A stretch of 64,000 nt of DNA from Pseudomonas gingeri (GCF_013385635.1 NZ_JACAPR010000002.1:1-64000); one strand, 5' to 3'. Positions 8,990-17,474 are shown, counted from the stretch's first letter. The notes: generated from the sequence alone by a model not told the origin. Program-made: numbers and translations.

Positions 8990-9102
8990 GTGAACCCCAA
9001 GTCCTTTGGCGACCTGCGCAATCAGGTCGCCCAGGAAAGTGCTGTCCGTACTCATGGAGATCTCCCACAAGTAAGTGACCATATCGTTGTTTTGAAAGAG
9101 GC

Positions 9103-9139
9103 AAAACCACAACAAAAAAGATAATGGCATGCGAAGTGC
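9103..9139 (+). promoter_or_regulatory. Sigma-54-type promoter plus conserved upstream motif (copy 2)
   Basis: TGGCATGCGAAGTGC (9125-9139) has -24 GG and -12 GC at canonical distance. AAAACCACAACAAAA (9103-9117) is 14/15 identical to the block in front of the oxidoreductase operon and is spaced identically (22 bases to TGGCAT). A roughly 90-base leader would separate the transcript start from the permease ATG at 9240. Confidence 0.66.
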
Positions 9140-9239
9140 GTCGTCTGTTTCAGCTCCTGTCGAGCAACTGCCGCGTTATATGAACGGCCTGTCGAACAGG
9201 GCGAAGTACATCAATAAGACACTTTGAGGAGACACTCCA

Positions 9240-10715
9240 ATGTCTGACTTTATATCAAGGTCACAGGAAGCTGTGGCCGCTGGGGCAACCCATTCACTGG
9301 AATCAGGCGCCGGCTATCAGGCGCAGTTCGAGCGTTCGCTGGGCAAGTTTGAATCCTTCGCGGTGGCGTTCTCGTTTATCTCGATTACCACCGGGTTGTT
9401 TTCAACCTACGGTTCGGTACTGGTCTCCAGCGGGCCGATCGGCATCTGGACCTGGCCCATCGTGACCCTTGGCACCTTGCTGGTGGCCCTGGTATTCGGC
9501 CTGCTGGCCAGCAAGATCCCGCTCTCGGGGTTCAGCTACCAGTGGGCCAGTCGCCTGGTCAATCCGGTGGTGGGCTGGTGGTTCGGCTGGGCCAGTTTCG
9601 CGTTCACCATGATGGTGGCCGTGGCGGTGGATTACGGGCTGGCGCAGGTGGCGCTATTTCCCTTGCTGGGGCTCGATTACACGCCTCAGGCGGGGGCCCT
9701 GACAGCGGCGGCGGTGTTCCTGATCCAGGGCGCGCTGATCATCTGGTCGACACCGCTGCTGACCAGGATCAACAACATGGCGGTAGCCGCCGAGGTGATC
9801 GCGGTGATCGGCCTGATCGTCGGCATCGGCGTGGCGGTGACCTTTTTCGGCAAGGGCAACCTGTCGAACCTGTTTTCCACCGGTATCGTCCATAGCGATC
9901 ACTATTACGGCTGGCTCGGTCCGTTCATGCTCTCCGGGCTGCTCGGCGCCTTTACCCTGGTGGGCTGGGAAGCGGCGGCGAACATGGCCGAAGAGACCCA
10001 CAACCCCAAGCAGGTGGTGCCGCGCGCCATGGCCAACGCGGTGTTGATCAGCGGGGTGATGGGGACCTTCTTCCTGATCGTGATCAGCATGGGCCTGGGC
10101 GACCAGGTGGCGGAGCTGACCAAGAGCTCGGCGCCGGTGGCGGACGTGATCCGTATCACCCTCGGCGAGACCATGAGCAAGCTCATCCTGGTGGTGGTCT
10201 GCGTGGCGATCTTCGCCTGCGGCCTGGTGATCATGACCAGCAACAGCCGGCTGGTGCACTCCATGGCCCGTGATGGACGCCTGCCGTTTTCCGAGCAACT
10301 GAGCCGGGTGCCACGCGCCACGGGTGGGCCGTCATGGGCAACGGTATTTGTCACGCTGGTCAGCGTGCTGGTGGTCCTGAGCTTCTACAACAGCCCCGAT
10401 GCCCTGACCGAGATGCTGGGCGCCGCGACCTTGTTCCCGGCCTTGCTCTACAGCGGGACCGTGATCCTGTATATCGCCACACGGCACAAGCATGTACATC
10501 ACGCCGATGATTTCACCCTGGGCAAATGGGAATGGCCGGTGGTGATCGGCGCCTGCGTCTGGCTGGCCGTCGAGTTGTGTGTGTTTATCATTCCGAGCGA
10601 CTTCCGCGTGGCTCAGATGTATGTACTGGCGTCGATGGCGGTGGGCGCGGTGATCTTTGCGTGTGTCTGGATGACCCGTCGCAAACAGTTGGAGCGCATG
10701 CCGCCGCTGCATTGA
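9240..10715 (+). CDS. APC-superfamily amino-acid/amine permease
   Basis: A 491-residue integral membrane permease with about 12 hydrophobic segments, starting near residue 37 (SFAVAFSFISITTGLFSTYG). The unwound helix-1 region GLFSTYGSVLVSSGP and the helix-6 segment GAFTLVGWEAAANMAEETHN are typical of the APC amino-acid/choline/GABA permease group. The ATG follows GAGGAGA. It has its own sigma-54-type promoter sharing a motif with the oxidoreductase-kinase operon, so it likely imports that operon's substrate. An APC carrier points to an amino-containing compound such as an amino alcohol rather than a simple sugar or glycerol. Confidence 0.87.
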   Translation: MSDFISRSQEAVAAGATHSLESGAGYQAQFERSLGKFESFAVAFSFISITTGLFSTYGSVLVSSGPIGIWTWPIVTLGTLLVALVFGLLASKIPLSGFSYQWASRLVNPVVGWWFGWASFAFTMMVAVAVDYGLAQVALFPLLGLDYTPQAGALTAAAVFLIQGALIIWSTPLLTRINNMAVAAEVIAVIGLIVGIGVAVTFFGKGNLSNLFSTGIVHSDHYYGWLGPFMLSGLLGAFTLVGWEAAANMAEETHNPKQVVPRAMANAVLISGVMGTFFLIVISMGLGDQVAELTKSSAPVADVIRITLGETMSKLILVVVCVAIFACGLVIMTSNSRLVHSMARDGRLPFSEQLSRVPRATGGPSWATVFVTLVSVLVVLSFYNSPDALTEMLGAATLFPALLYSGTVILYIATRHKHVHHADDFTLGKWEWPVVIGACVWLAVELCVFIIPSDFRVAQMYVLASMAVGAVIFACVWMTRRKQLERMPPLH

Positions 10716-10837
10716 ACGAGACAAGTCGGACTTGTTGTTGGGCGCGTCGGATTAATTAAAACCGTTAATACGTGAAGTTGTCATTCCGGGACTGGCATTG
10801 TCAGACTCATGGATCCGGCTGGCCGCGATAAAGCTGT

Positions 10838-10874
10838 TCGATCCCTTTTGTCCATATAAGACAAGAGGGATCGA
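10838..10874. terminator. Bidirectional hairpin between permease and DeoR genes
   Basis: A long inverted repeat pairs TCGATCCCTTTTGTC (10838-10852) with GACAAGAGGGATCGA (10860-10874), 14 of 15 positions with a 7-nt loop. It lies between convergent genes, so it can terminate transcription from both sides. Confidence 0.7.
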
Positions 10875-10883
10875 GGCAGACTT

Positions 10884-11666
10884 TCAGATCCATTCCGTGC
10901 GCTGCAACAGTGGTGCTTCGTGAACTTCCACCTGGGCCCTGGCCAGGGCTTCAGCCAATTCGCCGATCGGCTTGCGGTCGATGATCAGCCGGTCGATACG
11001 TTCCAGCGGGAACACCTGGAACAACGCGCGGCGACCCAGCTTCGACGAATCGGCAATCACCGTGAGGTAACGCGCCCGGGCAATCATGGCGCGGGCGATC
11101 TCGGCTTCCTCGATGGAGAAATCAAAGGCGCCGTCGGCACTCAAGGCACCGATGGTCACCACCGCATGTTCGGCGTTGAAGCGGGCGATCTGTTCCAGCG
11201 CCAGGGAGCCGCTGTTCTGGTTGGATTCGGGGCGGAATTCGCCACCGATCATGAACACCCGATTGCCGCTGACACCCATGGCTTCGGCGATCAGCAGCGA
11301 ATTGGTGATCACGGTGATGCGGTTCAGGCGGGCCAGTTCCCTGGCGAAGAACAGCGTGGTGGTGCCGGTATCGATCAAGATGCTGTCGCCCGGGGCATAG
11401 AGCCCTGCGGCGTAGCGGGCCACCGCGCGCTTTTCCTGGGAGAACTCGTTCATCCGGGTCTGGAAGGCGTTTTCGTGTTCTCCGCTGGGGGGCAGGGAAG
11501 CACCGCCGTGGAACTTGGTGACCTGGCCATTTTCCGCAAGCTCGGTGAGGTCGCGGCGAATGGTTTCCTGGGAAGTGTGCAGGGTCCTGGCCAGTTCATC
11601 CACGGAGATCCGTTCGCGTTGCCGCAGCAGTTCGAGGATGTGTTGTCGTCTTTCGTTGGGACGCAT
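10884..11666 (-). CDS. DeoR/GlpR-family transcriptional regulator
   Basis: A 260-residue repressor-type protein. The winged helix is at residues 6-60 (ISVDELARTLHTSQETIRRDL, the DeoR signature), and the C-terminal phosphosugar-sensing ISOCOT domain shows DSILIDTGTTTLFFARELA. Family members are released from DNA by a phosphorylated intermediate, which fits the kinase at 7574. It is convergent with the permease and divergent from the DUF1937 gene. It is the obvious local regulator of the island, although its operator is not proven; the motif at 4826 and 9103 and the palindrome at 11921 are candidates. Confidence 0.86.
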   Translation of the reverse strand: MRPNERRQHILELLRQRERISVDELARTLHTSQETIRRDLTELAENGQVTKFHGGASLPPSGEHENAFQTRMNEFSQEKRAVARYAAGLYAPGDSILIDTGTTTLFFARELARLNRITVITNSLLIAEAMGVSGNRVFMIGGEFRPESNQNSGSLALEQIARFNAEHAVVTIGALSADGAFDFSIEEAEIARAMIARARYLTVIADSSKLGRRALFQVFPLERIDRLIIDRKPIGELAEALARAQVEVHEAPLLQRTEWI

Positions 11667-11993
11667 GGCGGGCTCCGGTTGCTACCTGGATGGGCATTTG
11701 TTGTTACCGCCGCACACGCTGCCAGCCAGTCTCCGCAAGGGCTTGTGGCAAGGTGCGCCGAGCGGCGGCACGGAAACGGGGAAATGCACAATCATCCCCA
11801 CACGACGCCGGCTCCGGCCATCGGGTTCGAGCCGGCGGATGTGTCGATGAGAATGACCAATTTAAGTGGGAGTTACTTTCAAATCAACATTAAAACCAAG
11901 AAATGGCATGAGATGTGATGCTTATCCGGTCGATAAGGCGTGTTCCAGTGATGCCTTGCCTTAGCCATTCATTGATCAGACGAGAGATTTTTC
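11667..11993. other. Divergent intergenic region between DeoR regulator and DUF1937 gene
   Basis: These 327 bp hold no gene. At 11892-11909 AAAACCA and TGGCAT recur, but with shorter spacing than in the two sigma-54 elements and without the -12 GC (GA instead), so any RpoN promoter here would be weak. A palindrome follows at 11921-11937. Confidence 0.5.
11921..11937. promoter_or_regulatory. Palindrome CTTATC-N5-GATAAG upstream of DUF1937 gene
   Basis: A perfect 6-bp inverted repeat with a 5-bp centre lies 57 bp before the DUF1937 start. Size and position suit a repressor operator, possibly for the divergent DeoR protein. No independent support. Confidence 0.35.
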
Positions 11994-12350
11994 ATGCGCA
12001 AGATTTTCCTGGCCTGTCCGTATAGCCATGTCGACGCCACCGTGGTTCATGAGCGTTTTATCCAGTGCAACCGCGTTGCCGCCCGGATCATCGAGGCCGG
12101 GCACGCGGTGTTCAGCCAGGTATCGATGTCCCATCCGATCAACCTGGCGTTTGTCGGCAAGGACAGCCAGGCGATCGGCAAGCTGTGGGCGCCGGTGGAT
12201 GCGCTGTTCATGGACATGATGGAGGAACTGATCATCCTCGATCTGCCGGGGTGGGAACTGAGTTCGGGGATTCAGCGCGAGATCGAGTTTTTCGAGAGCC
12301 GGGGACGCCAGGTCGGTGTCTGGTCGGTGATTTCGACCGAGCTTGCTTGA
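11994..12350 (+). CDS. DUF1937 family protein (nucleoside 2-deoxyribosyltransferase-like fold)
   Basis: A 118-residue cytoplasmic protein. KIFLACPYSHVDATVVHERF at the N-terminus and the later DALFMDMMEELIILDLPGW and SSGIQREIEFFESRGR match DUF1937, which has a Rossmann-like fold related to nucleoside 2-deoxyribosyltransferases. Conserved Ser/Tyr/Glu positions suggest an enzyme, but no reaction is assigned. It is divergent from the DeoR gene and probably belongs to the same catabolic island. Confidence 0.72.
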   Translation: MRKIFLACPYSHVDATVVHERFIQCNRVAARIIEAGHAVFSQVSMSHPINLAFVGKDSQAIGKLWAPVDALFMDMMEELIILDLPGWELSSGIQREIEFFESRGRQVGVWSVISTELA

Positions 12351-12397
12351 GCGGCATTTTTTCCGTTGAGAGCCTGGCCCTGAGCGATTTTGATCAT

Positions 12398-12424
12398 ACC
12401 CGGTTCGGTCAGGCCGAACCGGGT
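12398..12424. terminator. Perfect 11-bp hairpin between DUF1937 gene and small lipoprotein gene
   Basis: ACCCGGTTCGG (12398-12408) pairs perfectly with CCGAACCGGGT (12414-12424) around a 5-nt loop. It separates convergent genes and can act in both directions, though neither side has a strong T-tract. The last codons and stop of the small minus-strand lipoprotein gene (12409-12552) lie within it. Confidence 0.6.
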
Positions 12425-12552
12425 TGTTGCGGTACTTTCACGGTCACTGTGACCTGTTCGCTATCAGGCGGCGGCGCGAGGCCGCGATCCTTGGCGCAGC
12501 CGCTCAGGCTGGTGAGCAGGGTGAATAACGCCATGAGAAGAATAGGTTTCAT
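12409..12552 (-). CDS. Truncated 47-residue lipoprotein, paralogue of the upstream immunity candidate
   Basis: This short reading frame starts at ATG 12552, overlapping the stop of the upstream lipoprotein gene as ATGA, so it should be translated by coupling. Residues 1-18 form a lipoprotein signal ending in a lipobox with Cys19 (TSLSGCAKD). Residues 17-41 repeat the start of the neighbour almost exactly: the block from SGCAKDRGLAPPP through SEQVTVT is identical. It then stops after a short different tail inside a hairpin. It is the remnant of a duplicated gene or a deliberately retained mini-lipoprotein; it lacks the whole folded domain of its paralogue. Confidence 0.65.
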   Translation of the reverse strand: MKPILLMALFTLLTSLSGCAKDRGLAPPPDSEQVTVTVKVPQQPGSA

Positions 12553-13322
12553 TGCTTCCCCTGCGCAGCGAGGCGGATGCTCTGCAATCTGAGGAAGTTA
12601 GGATGCCAGCGACCATCGGCGAAAACGCTGCCATCGGGGTAAGTAAAAGTTCTGTAATTGCCCTCTTTCTTCACCTTGGGCCCTACTGAATAAAGAACGA
12701 AATCAGAATGCAGAACGGGTTCGAAATATACCTGTCGTGCCTGTAAGGCCTGATATTTCAGGTAAATATGGCCTTCACCCGCAAGGCTGATTCGTTTTTT
12801 ATAACCACCAAGAAAGGATTCGCTCAACCAAGGGTAGTAATCTTTTGTGATCGTCAAGTCCCCATCCACTTCTATATCCGCACTACCGCGTGGCGAATTG
12901 TTGTGGTCGAATATCACGACGACACCTCCTCCCGCACCGTAGGTTACGTTCTCGCCAAAGCGAGCAGGATTGGCGTAAACAACGCCAAAGGTCACATTGC
13001 TCAACCGCCACTGGCACGCGCCACCACCCTCGATGGGCAGCTTGGCTTGATAAAGATCACTCTGCCCCTGACGCACAGGTTGTATATCAGTGCGTTGATA
13101 CCCGTCTCGCTGATAGCGTTTGCCACTGGCACTAATATCGGTGAACGTGCAAAGAGTCGAGCGATACATCACTTGCAAGGTCTCCGCCTCCAATTCTGGA
13201 GGCACTTTTATCGTCACGGTAACCTGTTCGCTATCAGGCGGCGGCGCGAGGCCGCGATCCTTGGCACAGCCGCTCAGGCTGAAAAACAGGCTAAGTAGCA
13301 CGAAAGGCATTGTCTTGATCAT
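12549..13322 (-). CDS. Lipoprotein, probable immunity protein for the adjacent lipase effector
   Basis: A 257-residue lipoprotein with a signal sequence and lipobox (SLSGCAKD, Cys19), then a Pro-rich linker and about 220 residues of probable beta-rich fold. I do not recognise a named domain. Its gene starts 28 bp after the lipase gene on the same strand, and periplasmic lipoproteins are the usual antidotes of type VI lipase effectors, so immunity is the best inference. The absence of an Asp lipid-retention residue at +2 (it is Ala) predicts outer-membrane anchoring, facing the periplasm. Confidence 0.66.
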   Translation of the reverse strand: MIKTMPFVLLSLFFSLSGCAKDRGLAPPPDSEQVTVTIKVPPELEAETLQVMYRSTLCTFTDISASGKRYQRDGYQRTDIQPVRQGQSDLYQAKLPIEGGGACQWRLSNVTFGVVYANPARFGENVTYGAGGGVVVIFDHNNSPRGSADIEVDGDLTITKDYYPWLSESFLGGYKKRISLAGEGHIYLKYQALQARQVYFEPVLHSDFVLYSVGPKVKKEGNYRTFTYPDGSVFADGRWHPNFLRLQSIRLAAQGKQ

Positions 13323-13350
13323 GGTCTTGTCCTTGGCCGTATCAACGGGT

Positions 13351-15405
13351 TTATCCGTAGGTTTTTTCGTAATAAGTCCGTGGGTCGGTCACGGCATCGA
13401 ATCGCTGCAAGGCCTCGACACCACCCTCGGCCCGTCGGGTGACGTTCAAGGCCTGGCTCACCTGCTTCTGCAAGTCGAGAAAGACCCGGTTGCGGGCGAG
13501 TTCATGCTCGGGAATGCTTATGGCGTTTTCCGTCATCTGCTGTTCGAATTTTTGCCGTTGCGTCTGACGCTCCATCAAGGGATCACGCGCGGGTTCGATC
13601 GACTCCAGCAACTGATTGTGGATATAGGGCTGGTATTGCGACATAAAGTGATTGCCGATGCCTATCAGCTGGCCGGCCTTGAGGTTGCGGTAAGGCGCAA
13701 AGAGCCCGGCCCGGCTTTCGCGGCTCAAGCAATCGGTGAAGCACTTCTGCTCGTGCTCGGCCTGCCGGTCGGTGTCCTCGTTCAGATGGGGCACCAGGTA
13801 GAGCTTGGCCTTTTCCGGCAGGCGGTAGGCGAGGGTGGTGTGGTAGGGCGCGCCGAGCCCGTCCTTGCCACGAAAAGTCGGGGAACTCGACCCTTGAGCC
13901 TCCCGGTGCTGCTCGGCCCTGTAGAACATGGCGATCTTGCCGTGATGGCAAAAGGGATCGTCGTATTTGAACAACGGGCTGGTGGCCAACTGAAGCAGCG
14001 ACCAGGTAAAGCCCAGGGTGGTGCCCAATGGGCCATAGAGGTTGTACAGGTAGTTATCCAGTTCGGCCTCGGGCGGCACGCTGGAAATGGTGTCGGTATC
14101 GTTGACATGACGGAAATGCTTGACCTCGTCCAGGCCCTGTACGGCCTTGAGGGTGAAGGTGCGGGGCATGCCGTAGGTGTAGAGCAGCGGATTTTGGTCT
14201 TTTAGTGCCGCCGCATGGATCAGGCCGAGGGCGCCGCCCAGGCTGTGGCCGCAGATAAACAATTGTCTCTCCTCGGACATTTCAGGAACCGTCTTGCCCA
14301 GATCTCTGTCATAGATCCTTCGCGCCACTTCGAACGCCTCGCGAAAACCCAGGTGCACACGCCCCTGCGGGGTCAGATCAGGACAAGGCACCTTGGGTTC
14401 ACAGTTGACCGCAACCTCCGGCTTGACCGGGCGGAAGGTCACATCCGTCGCCAGATCGGTGAAGGGAAACGCCATCTCGGTGCCACGCCAAGCGACCAAC
14501 ACCTGGGAGGCACTGATGGCGTAGAACAACTGGGTATGGCTCTCCGGGGGATCGGCCTTGGCGGTGTCCAACGGTTCAAATAGGGTGTAGCGATCACTGA
14601 AGGGAACGTCGGTGACCAGGCAAGGCCACATTTGGCCCTCATCCCATACCCGTGGCGTGCGCGACAGATCCAGGCATTGCCGCTCGAAGAACTCTTTGAC
14701 GGATCCATAGTCCGGGTGACCCCGCGTGCTGTAAGACAGGATGCTCATCAACCCCAGGTTGTAGGCATTCGCCAGGCTGTATTCGGCCTGGTGATGCAGT
14801 ACCAGCGACCATGCACGTAACGGGCAGATTTCCAGCACATGGTGACGATCCAGCTCCTCGTCGCTGACGGTGAAACCGCCAAAGTCCCGGTCCGGAAAGT
14901 GAAAGGCAGGGGGCTGCTTCGGATCCACCAGGGGCGGATCGAGGGTCGGCAACTGGTCGCATAGCTGACCGATACGCAGGTAGTGGTAACCATAGCCTGC
15001 CGCGCGTGCCTGCTGTTCGATAGGGGAGAAACCCGCGCGCTGCGGACCATACAGCGGGGTACGATCACCGAAGCCTGGCAGTGGAGGCTCGGCCCGCTCG
15101 GCGCGCAATCGACGGGTTTGCAGTTGCTCGGCCAGGGGGTTGGCGGCCAGTTGCAGGGTAATGGGGATCGGATGCAGGCCCTCGATACGGATCACACCCT
15201 CGGCATCACTCTCACCCGAGCATTCGGGCGCGCAGGCTGCGCGGGTGGCGTCATTGACCGCCCGCCAAGGCAGGTTCGCCAAAGGCTCACCCTGCTCATC
15301 GAGCAATTGGAACTCGATCCAGTGTTTGATCTGCGGGCCACAGATCACTTCCTGGACGGTGCAGATAGTGTCTGTGCGAAGTATTCGGTCGTTGTGAGTG
15401 GACAT
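13351..15405 (-). CDS. Class 3 lipase-domain protein, probable type VI secretion effector
   Basis: A 684-residue protein without a signal peptide. Residues about 25-90 resemble a transthyretin/carboxypeptidase-regulatory-like module (LLDEQGEPLANLPWRAV, then EGVIRIEGL). The centre is a class 3 lipase fold: VLVAWRGTE, VHLGFREAF, the nucleophile elbow GHSLGGALG with Ser388, a probable catalytic Asp in NDTDTISSVP, and a His in HHGKIAMF. This combination with a downstream lipoprotein matches Tle-type phospholipase effectors with periplasmic immunity. ATG 15405 has AAGGA upstream; an in-frame TTG six codons earlier is less likely. No VgrG, PAAR or T6SS structural gene is in the window, so the secretion route is inferred. 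Confidence 0.72.
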   Translation of the reverse strand: MSTHNDRILRTDTICTVQEVICGPQIKHWIEFQLLDEQGEPLANLPWRAVNDATRAACAPECSGESDAEGVIRIEGLHPIPITLQLAANPLAEQLQTRRLRAERAEPPLPGFGDRTPLYGPQRAGFSPIEQQARAAGYGYHYLRIGQLCDQLPTLDPPLVDPKQPPAFHFPDRDFGGFTVSDEELDRHHVLEICPLRAWSLVLHHQAEYSLANAYNLGLMSILSYSTRGHPDYGSVKEFFERQCLDLSRTPRVWDEGQMWPCLVTDVPFSDRYTLFEPLDTAKADPPESHTQLFYAISASQVLVAWRGTEMAFPFTDLATDVTFRPVKPEVAVNCEPKVPCPDLTPQGRVHLGFREAFEVARRIYDRDLGKTVPEMSEERQLFICGHSLGGALGLIHAAALKDQNPLLYTYGMPRTFTLKAVQGLDEVKHFRHVNDTDTISSVPPEAELDNYLYNLYGPLGTTLGFTWSLLQLATSPLFKYDDPFCHHGKIAMFYRAEQHREAQGSSSPTFRGKDGLGAPYHTTLAYRLPEKAKLYLVPHLNEDTDRQAEHEQKCFTDCLSRESRAGLFAPYRNLKAGQLIGIGNHFMSQYQPYIHNQLLESIEPARDPLMERQTQRQKFEQQMTENAISIPEHELARNRVFLDLQKQVSQALNVTRRAEGGVEALQRFDAVTDPRTYYEKTYG

Positions 15406-15561
15406 CCGTTGTTCCTTATTCAAAAGGTTGGCGGATGATTCTGCTTTCCGAGACTGTTTAGATGAATGGGGTTGGAGAAAATCAGATCCGTCCTACATTT
15501 CTGATCATTTGCTGTTTACTCCGAGCGGGAAGCTTCACGATCACTACGAGGACCTATCAGC

Positions 15562-16269
15562 TCACCGTTGCGCCTCGCGCTCGTGGACCAGCGCCAGCAG
15601 CGTCAGGCGATTTTGTGCCAGCATCACGTCACGCACGGTTTCCATGCGTTGCTGGTCGATAGTGTCCCAGCCCAGCGCCCGCAGAATGGGCGCGCGTTTC
15701 ACGCGAAAGACGATGCTCTGGCTGTTGAACGCCATGGTCCGGATGATCGTGATTTCGTCATCGACGGGTCGCCCGGTCAGGCGGGCGACGATGGAGCGGG
15801 TAACGTGCGAGAGGCGCTGGTTGAGGCCTTGCTCCATCAGCGTCGCGGCCGACGGCGGGCCCATGCCGGCCTGCTCGCAGGCCATGAAGCGACGCCAGTC
15901 GGCGGATTCCGGTGTCTCGAGGATGAATGACAGGAAGACGCCGAGAATGTCCAGGTAACGCTCGATCAATGTCCGGTCATCGACGTGGGGATCGGCCAGC
16001 GCTGCTTCGGCGGCCGAGACCTCGTCCGTCAGCTGTGCCCAGAGCTGCGCGAGGATGTGCTCGACGCAGGCCAGGTAAACCCCTTCCTTGTTGTCGAAAT
16101 AGTATTGCAGCGCCGGGGCGTTGACCCCGGCGGCCGTGGCGATCTGGCGGGTCGAGGCGCCTTCGAAACCATGAGTGGCGAACTGGTCCACCGCCGCCTC
16201 GATGATGCGCAGGCGGGTTTCCTCGCCGCGTTGGTAACCGCCTTCCTTTGCTGGTCGATGTCGTGCCAT
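15562..16269 (-). CDS. TetR-family repressor with CerR-type C-terminal domain
   Basis: A 235-residue regulator. The N-terminal TetR helix-turn-helix spans about residues 15-65 (RLRIIEAAVDQFATHGFEGA, RQIATAAGVNAPALQYYF); the remainder resembles the DUF1956/CerR ligand domain. ATG 16269 (MARHRPAKE) is chosen over an upstream in-frame codon with no similarity. It is transcribed divergently from the efflux operon with 98 bp between them and almost certainly represses it. Confidence 0.88.
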   Translation of the reverse strand: MARHRPAKEGGYQRGEETRLRIIEAAVDQFATHGFEGASTRQIATAAGVNAPALQYYFDNKEGVYLACVEHILAQLWAQLTDEVSAAEAALADPHVDDRTLIERYLDILGVFLSFILETPESADWRRFMACEQAGMGPPSAATLMEQGLNQRLSHVTRSIVARLTGRPVDDEITIIRTMAFNSQSIVFRVKRAPILRALGWDTIDQQRMETVRDVMLAQNRLTLLALVHEREAQR

Positions 16270-16309
16270 GGGGAAACCTGAAAAAGAGATAACCAACAAA
16301 TTATATCAC

Positions 16310-16338
16310 TTGACATAAATTCGCCATCGCCGCATTTT
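16310..16338 (+). promoter_or_regulatory. Candidate sigma-70 promoter of the efflux operon
   Basis: TTGACA (16310-16315) is a perfect -35 and CATTTT (16333-16338) a passable -10 with a 17-bp spacer. The AT-rich surroundings (16296-16320) would hold the TetR operator. Confidence 0.5.
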
Positions 16339-16367
16339 TTACCAACTGGAATATTTTGGAGTGCGGC

Positions 16368-17474
16368 ATGTCCGTCGATCAACCTATCGGTCAGCATGGC
16401 CGTCTTGAACCCGTGTCTGCCGGCAACCCTCCAGGGCGCCGGGGCAAACCGCCACGAGCCCTGATCGGACTGGGCATTCTCGCGGTAGTGGCCGTGGCCG
16501 GCTGGGGTGCGCACTGGTGGTTCAGCGGGCGCTTTGTGGAAACCACCGATGACGCCTACCTGCAGGCCGACAGCATGACCGTGGCGCCCAAGGTCGGTGG
16601 TTATGTTGCCCAGGTACTGGTCAGCGACAACCAGACCGTCGCTATCGGTCAGCCGTTGGTACGCCTGGACAACCGCAAGTATCAGGCCGCGCTGGACGAA
16701 GCCCAGGCCACCGTGGCCTCGCGCCAGGCTGATGTTGCCAGGGCCGAAGCCGAACTGGTGGAGCAGGGGGCGAGCATTGCCCAGGTGCGTGCCCAGCTCG
16801 ATGGCGCCAATGCCGACCTGCGCCATGCCCAGACCCAGGTCAAGCGCTACGCGCCCTTGGCCCGCTCCGGGGCCGAGACCGAAGAGCATCTGGCCGACCT
16901 CAACAATCAACTGGCCCAGGCCAGCACCGGCCTGGTCGCGCATCAGGCTTCGCTGCGGGCGGCCGAGACCCGTATCGGCACGCTCAAGGCGCAGTTGCAA
17001 CAGACCCAGGCGCAACTGGCGGTGGCCCAGGCCAGTGCCCGGCAGGCCCAACTGGACCTGGACGAAACCACCGTGATCAGCACCCTGGCCGGTCGGGTGG
17101 CCGATCGCAGTGTGCGGGTCGGTCAGTTCACCCAGCCGGGTACCCGTCTGCTGACCGTGGTGCCGGTGCAAGCGCTGTACCTGACGGCCAACTTCAAGGA
17201 AACCCAGATTCACCATATGCAACCCGGCCAGGCGGTGACGGTGCACGTTGACGCCCTGGGCAGTGAAGACCTGCGCGGCCATATCGACAGCCTCTCGCCT
17301 GGCACCGGTTCGCAGTTCGCGTTGTTGCCGGCGCAGAATGCCAGCGGCAACTTCACCAAGATCGTGCAGCGGGTTCCGGTGCGAATCCAGCTGGATGTCC
17401 CGGAGTCGGCGCGTGCCGTGCTGATGCCGGGCCTGTCGGTGACCGTCGACGTGGATACCCGTCACCATGGCTGA
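16368..17474 (+). CDS. HlyD/EmrA-type periplasmic adaptor (membrane fusion protein)
   Basis: A 368-residue adaptor that links an inner-membrane pump to the outer-membrane channel. A single transmembrane helix near residues 27-48 (ALIGLGILAVVAVAGWGAHW) precedes the biotinyl-lipoyl half-motif (VAPKVGGYVAQVLVSDNQTV), a long alpha-helical hairpin of about residues 105-230, and the beta-barrel domain. ATG 16368 follows TTGGAG at 6-bp spacing. It overlaps the pump gene by 8 bp, making a three-gene efflux operon. Confidence 0.9.
   Translation: MSVDQPIGQHGRLEPVSAGNPPGRRGKPPRALIGLGILAVVAVAGWGAHWWFSGRFVETTDDAYLQADSMTVAPKVGGYVAQVLVSDNQTVAIGQPLVRLDNRKYQAALDEAQATVASRQADVARAEAELVEQGASIAQVRAQLDGANADLRHAQTQVKRYAPLARSGAETEEHLADLNNQLAQASTGLVAHQASLRAAETRIGTLKAQLQQTQAQLAVAQASARQAQLDLDETTVISTLAGRVADRSVRVGQFTQPGTRLLTVVPVQALYLTANFKETQIHHMQPGQAVTVHVDALGSEDLRGHIDSLSPGTGSQFALLPAQNASGNFTKIVQRVPVRIQLDVPESARAVLMPGLSVTVDVDTRHHG

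Noticed and set aside
8627-9130. Minus-strand frame with a good-looking start at 9054 (MSTDSTFLGDLIAQVAKGLG)
   Set aside because: The opening resembles a small regulator and has a GGGAG site, but after about 20 residues it runs antisense to the kinase gene with shadow composition. At most a remnant of a lost gene.
11892-11918. Third copy of the sigma-54 composite element
   Set aside because: AAAACCA and TGGCAT are present but spacing is 12 instead of 22 and the -12 GC is GA.
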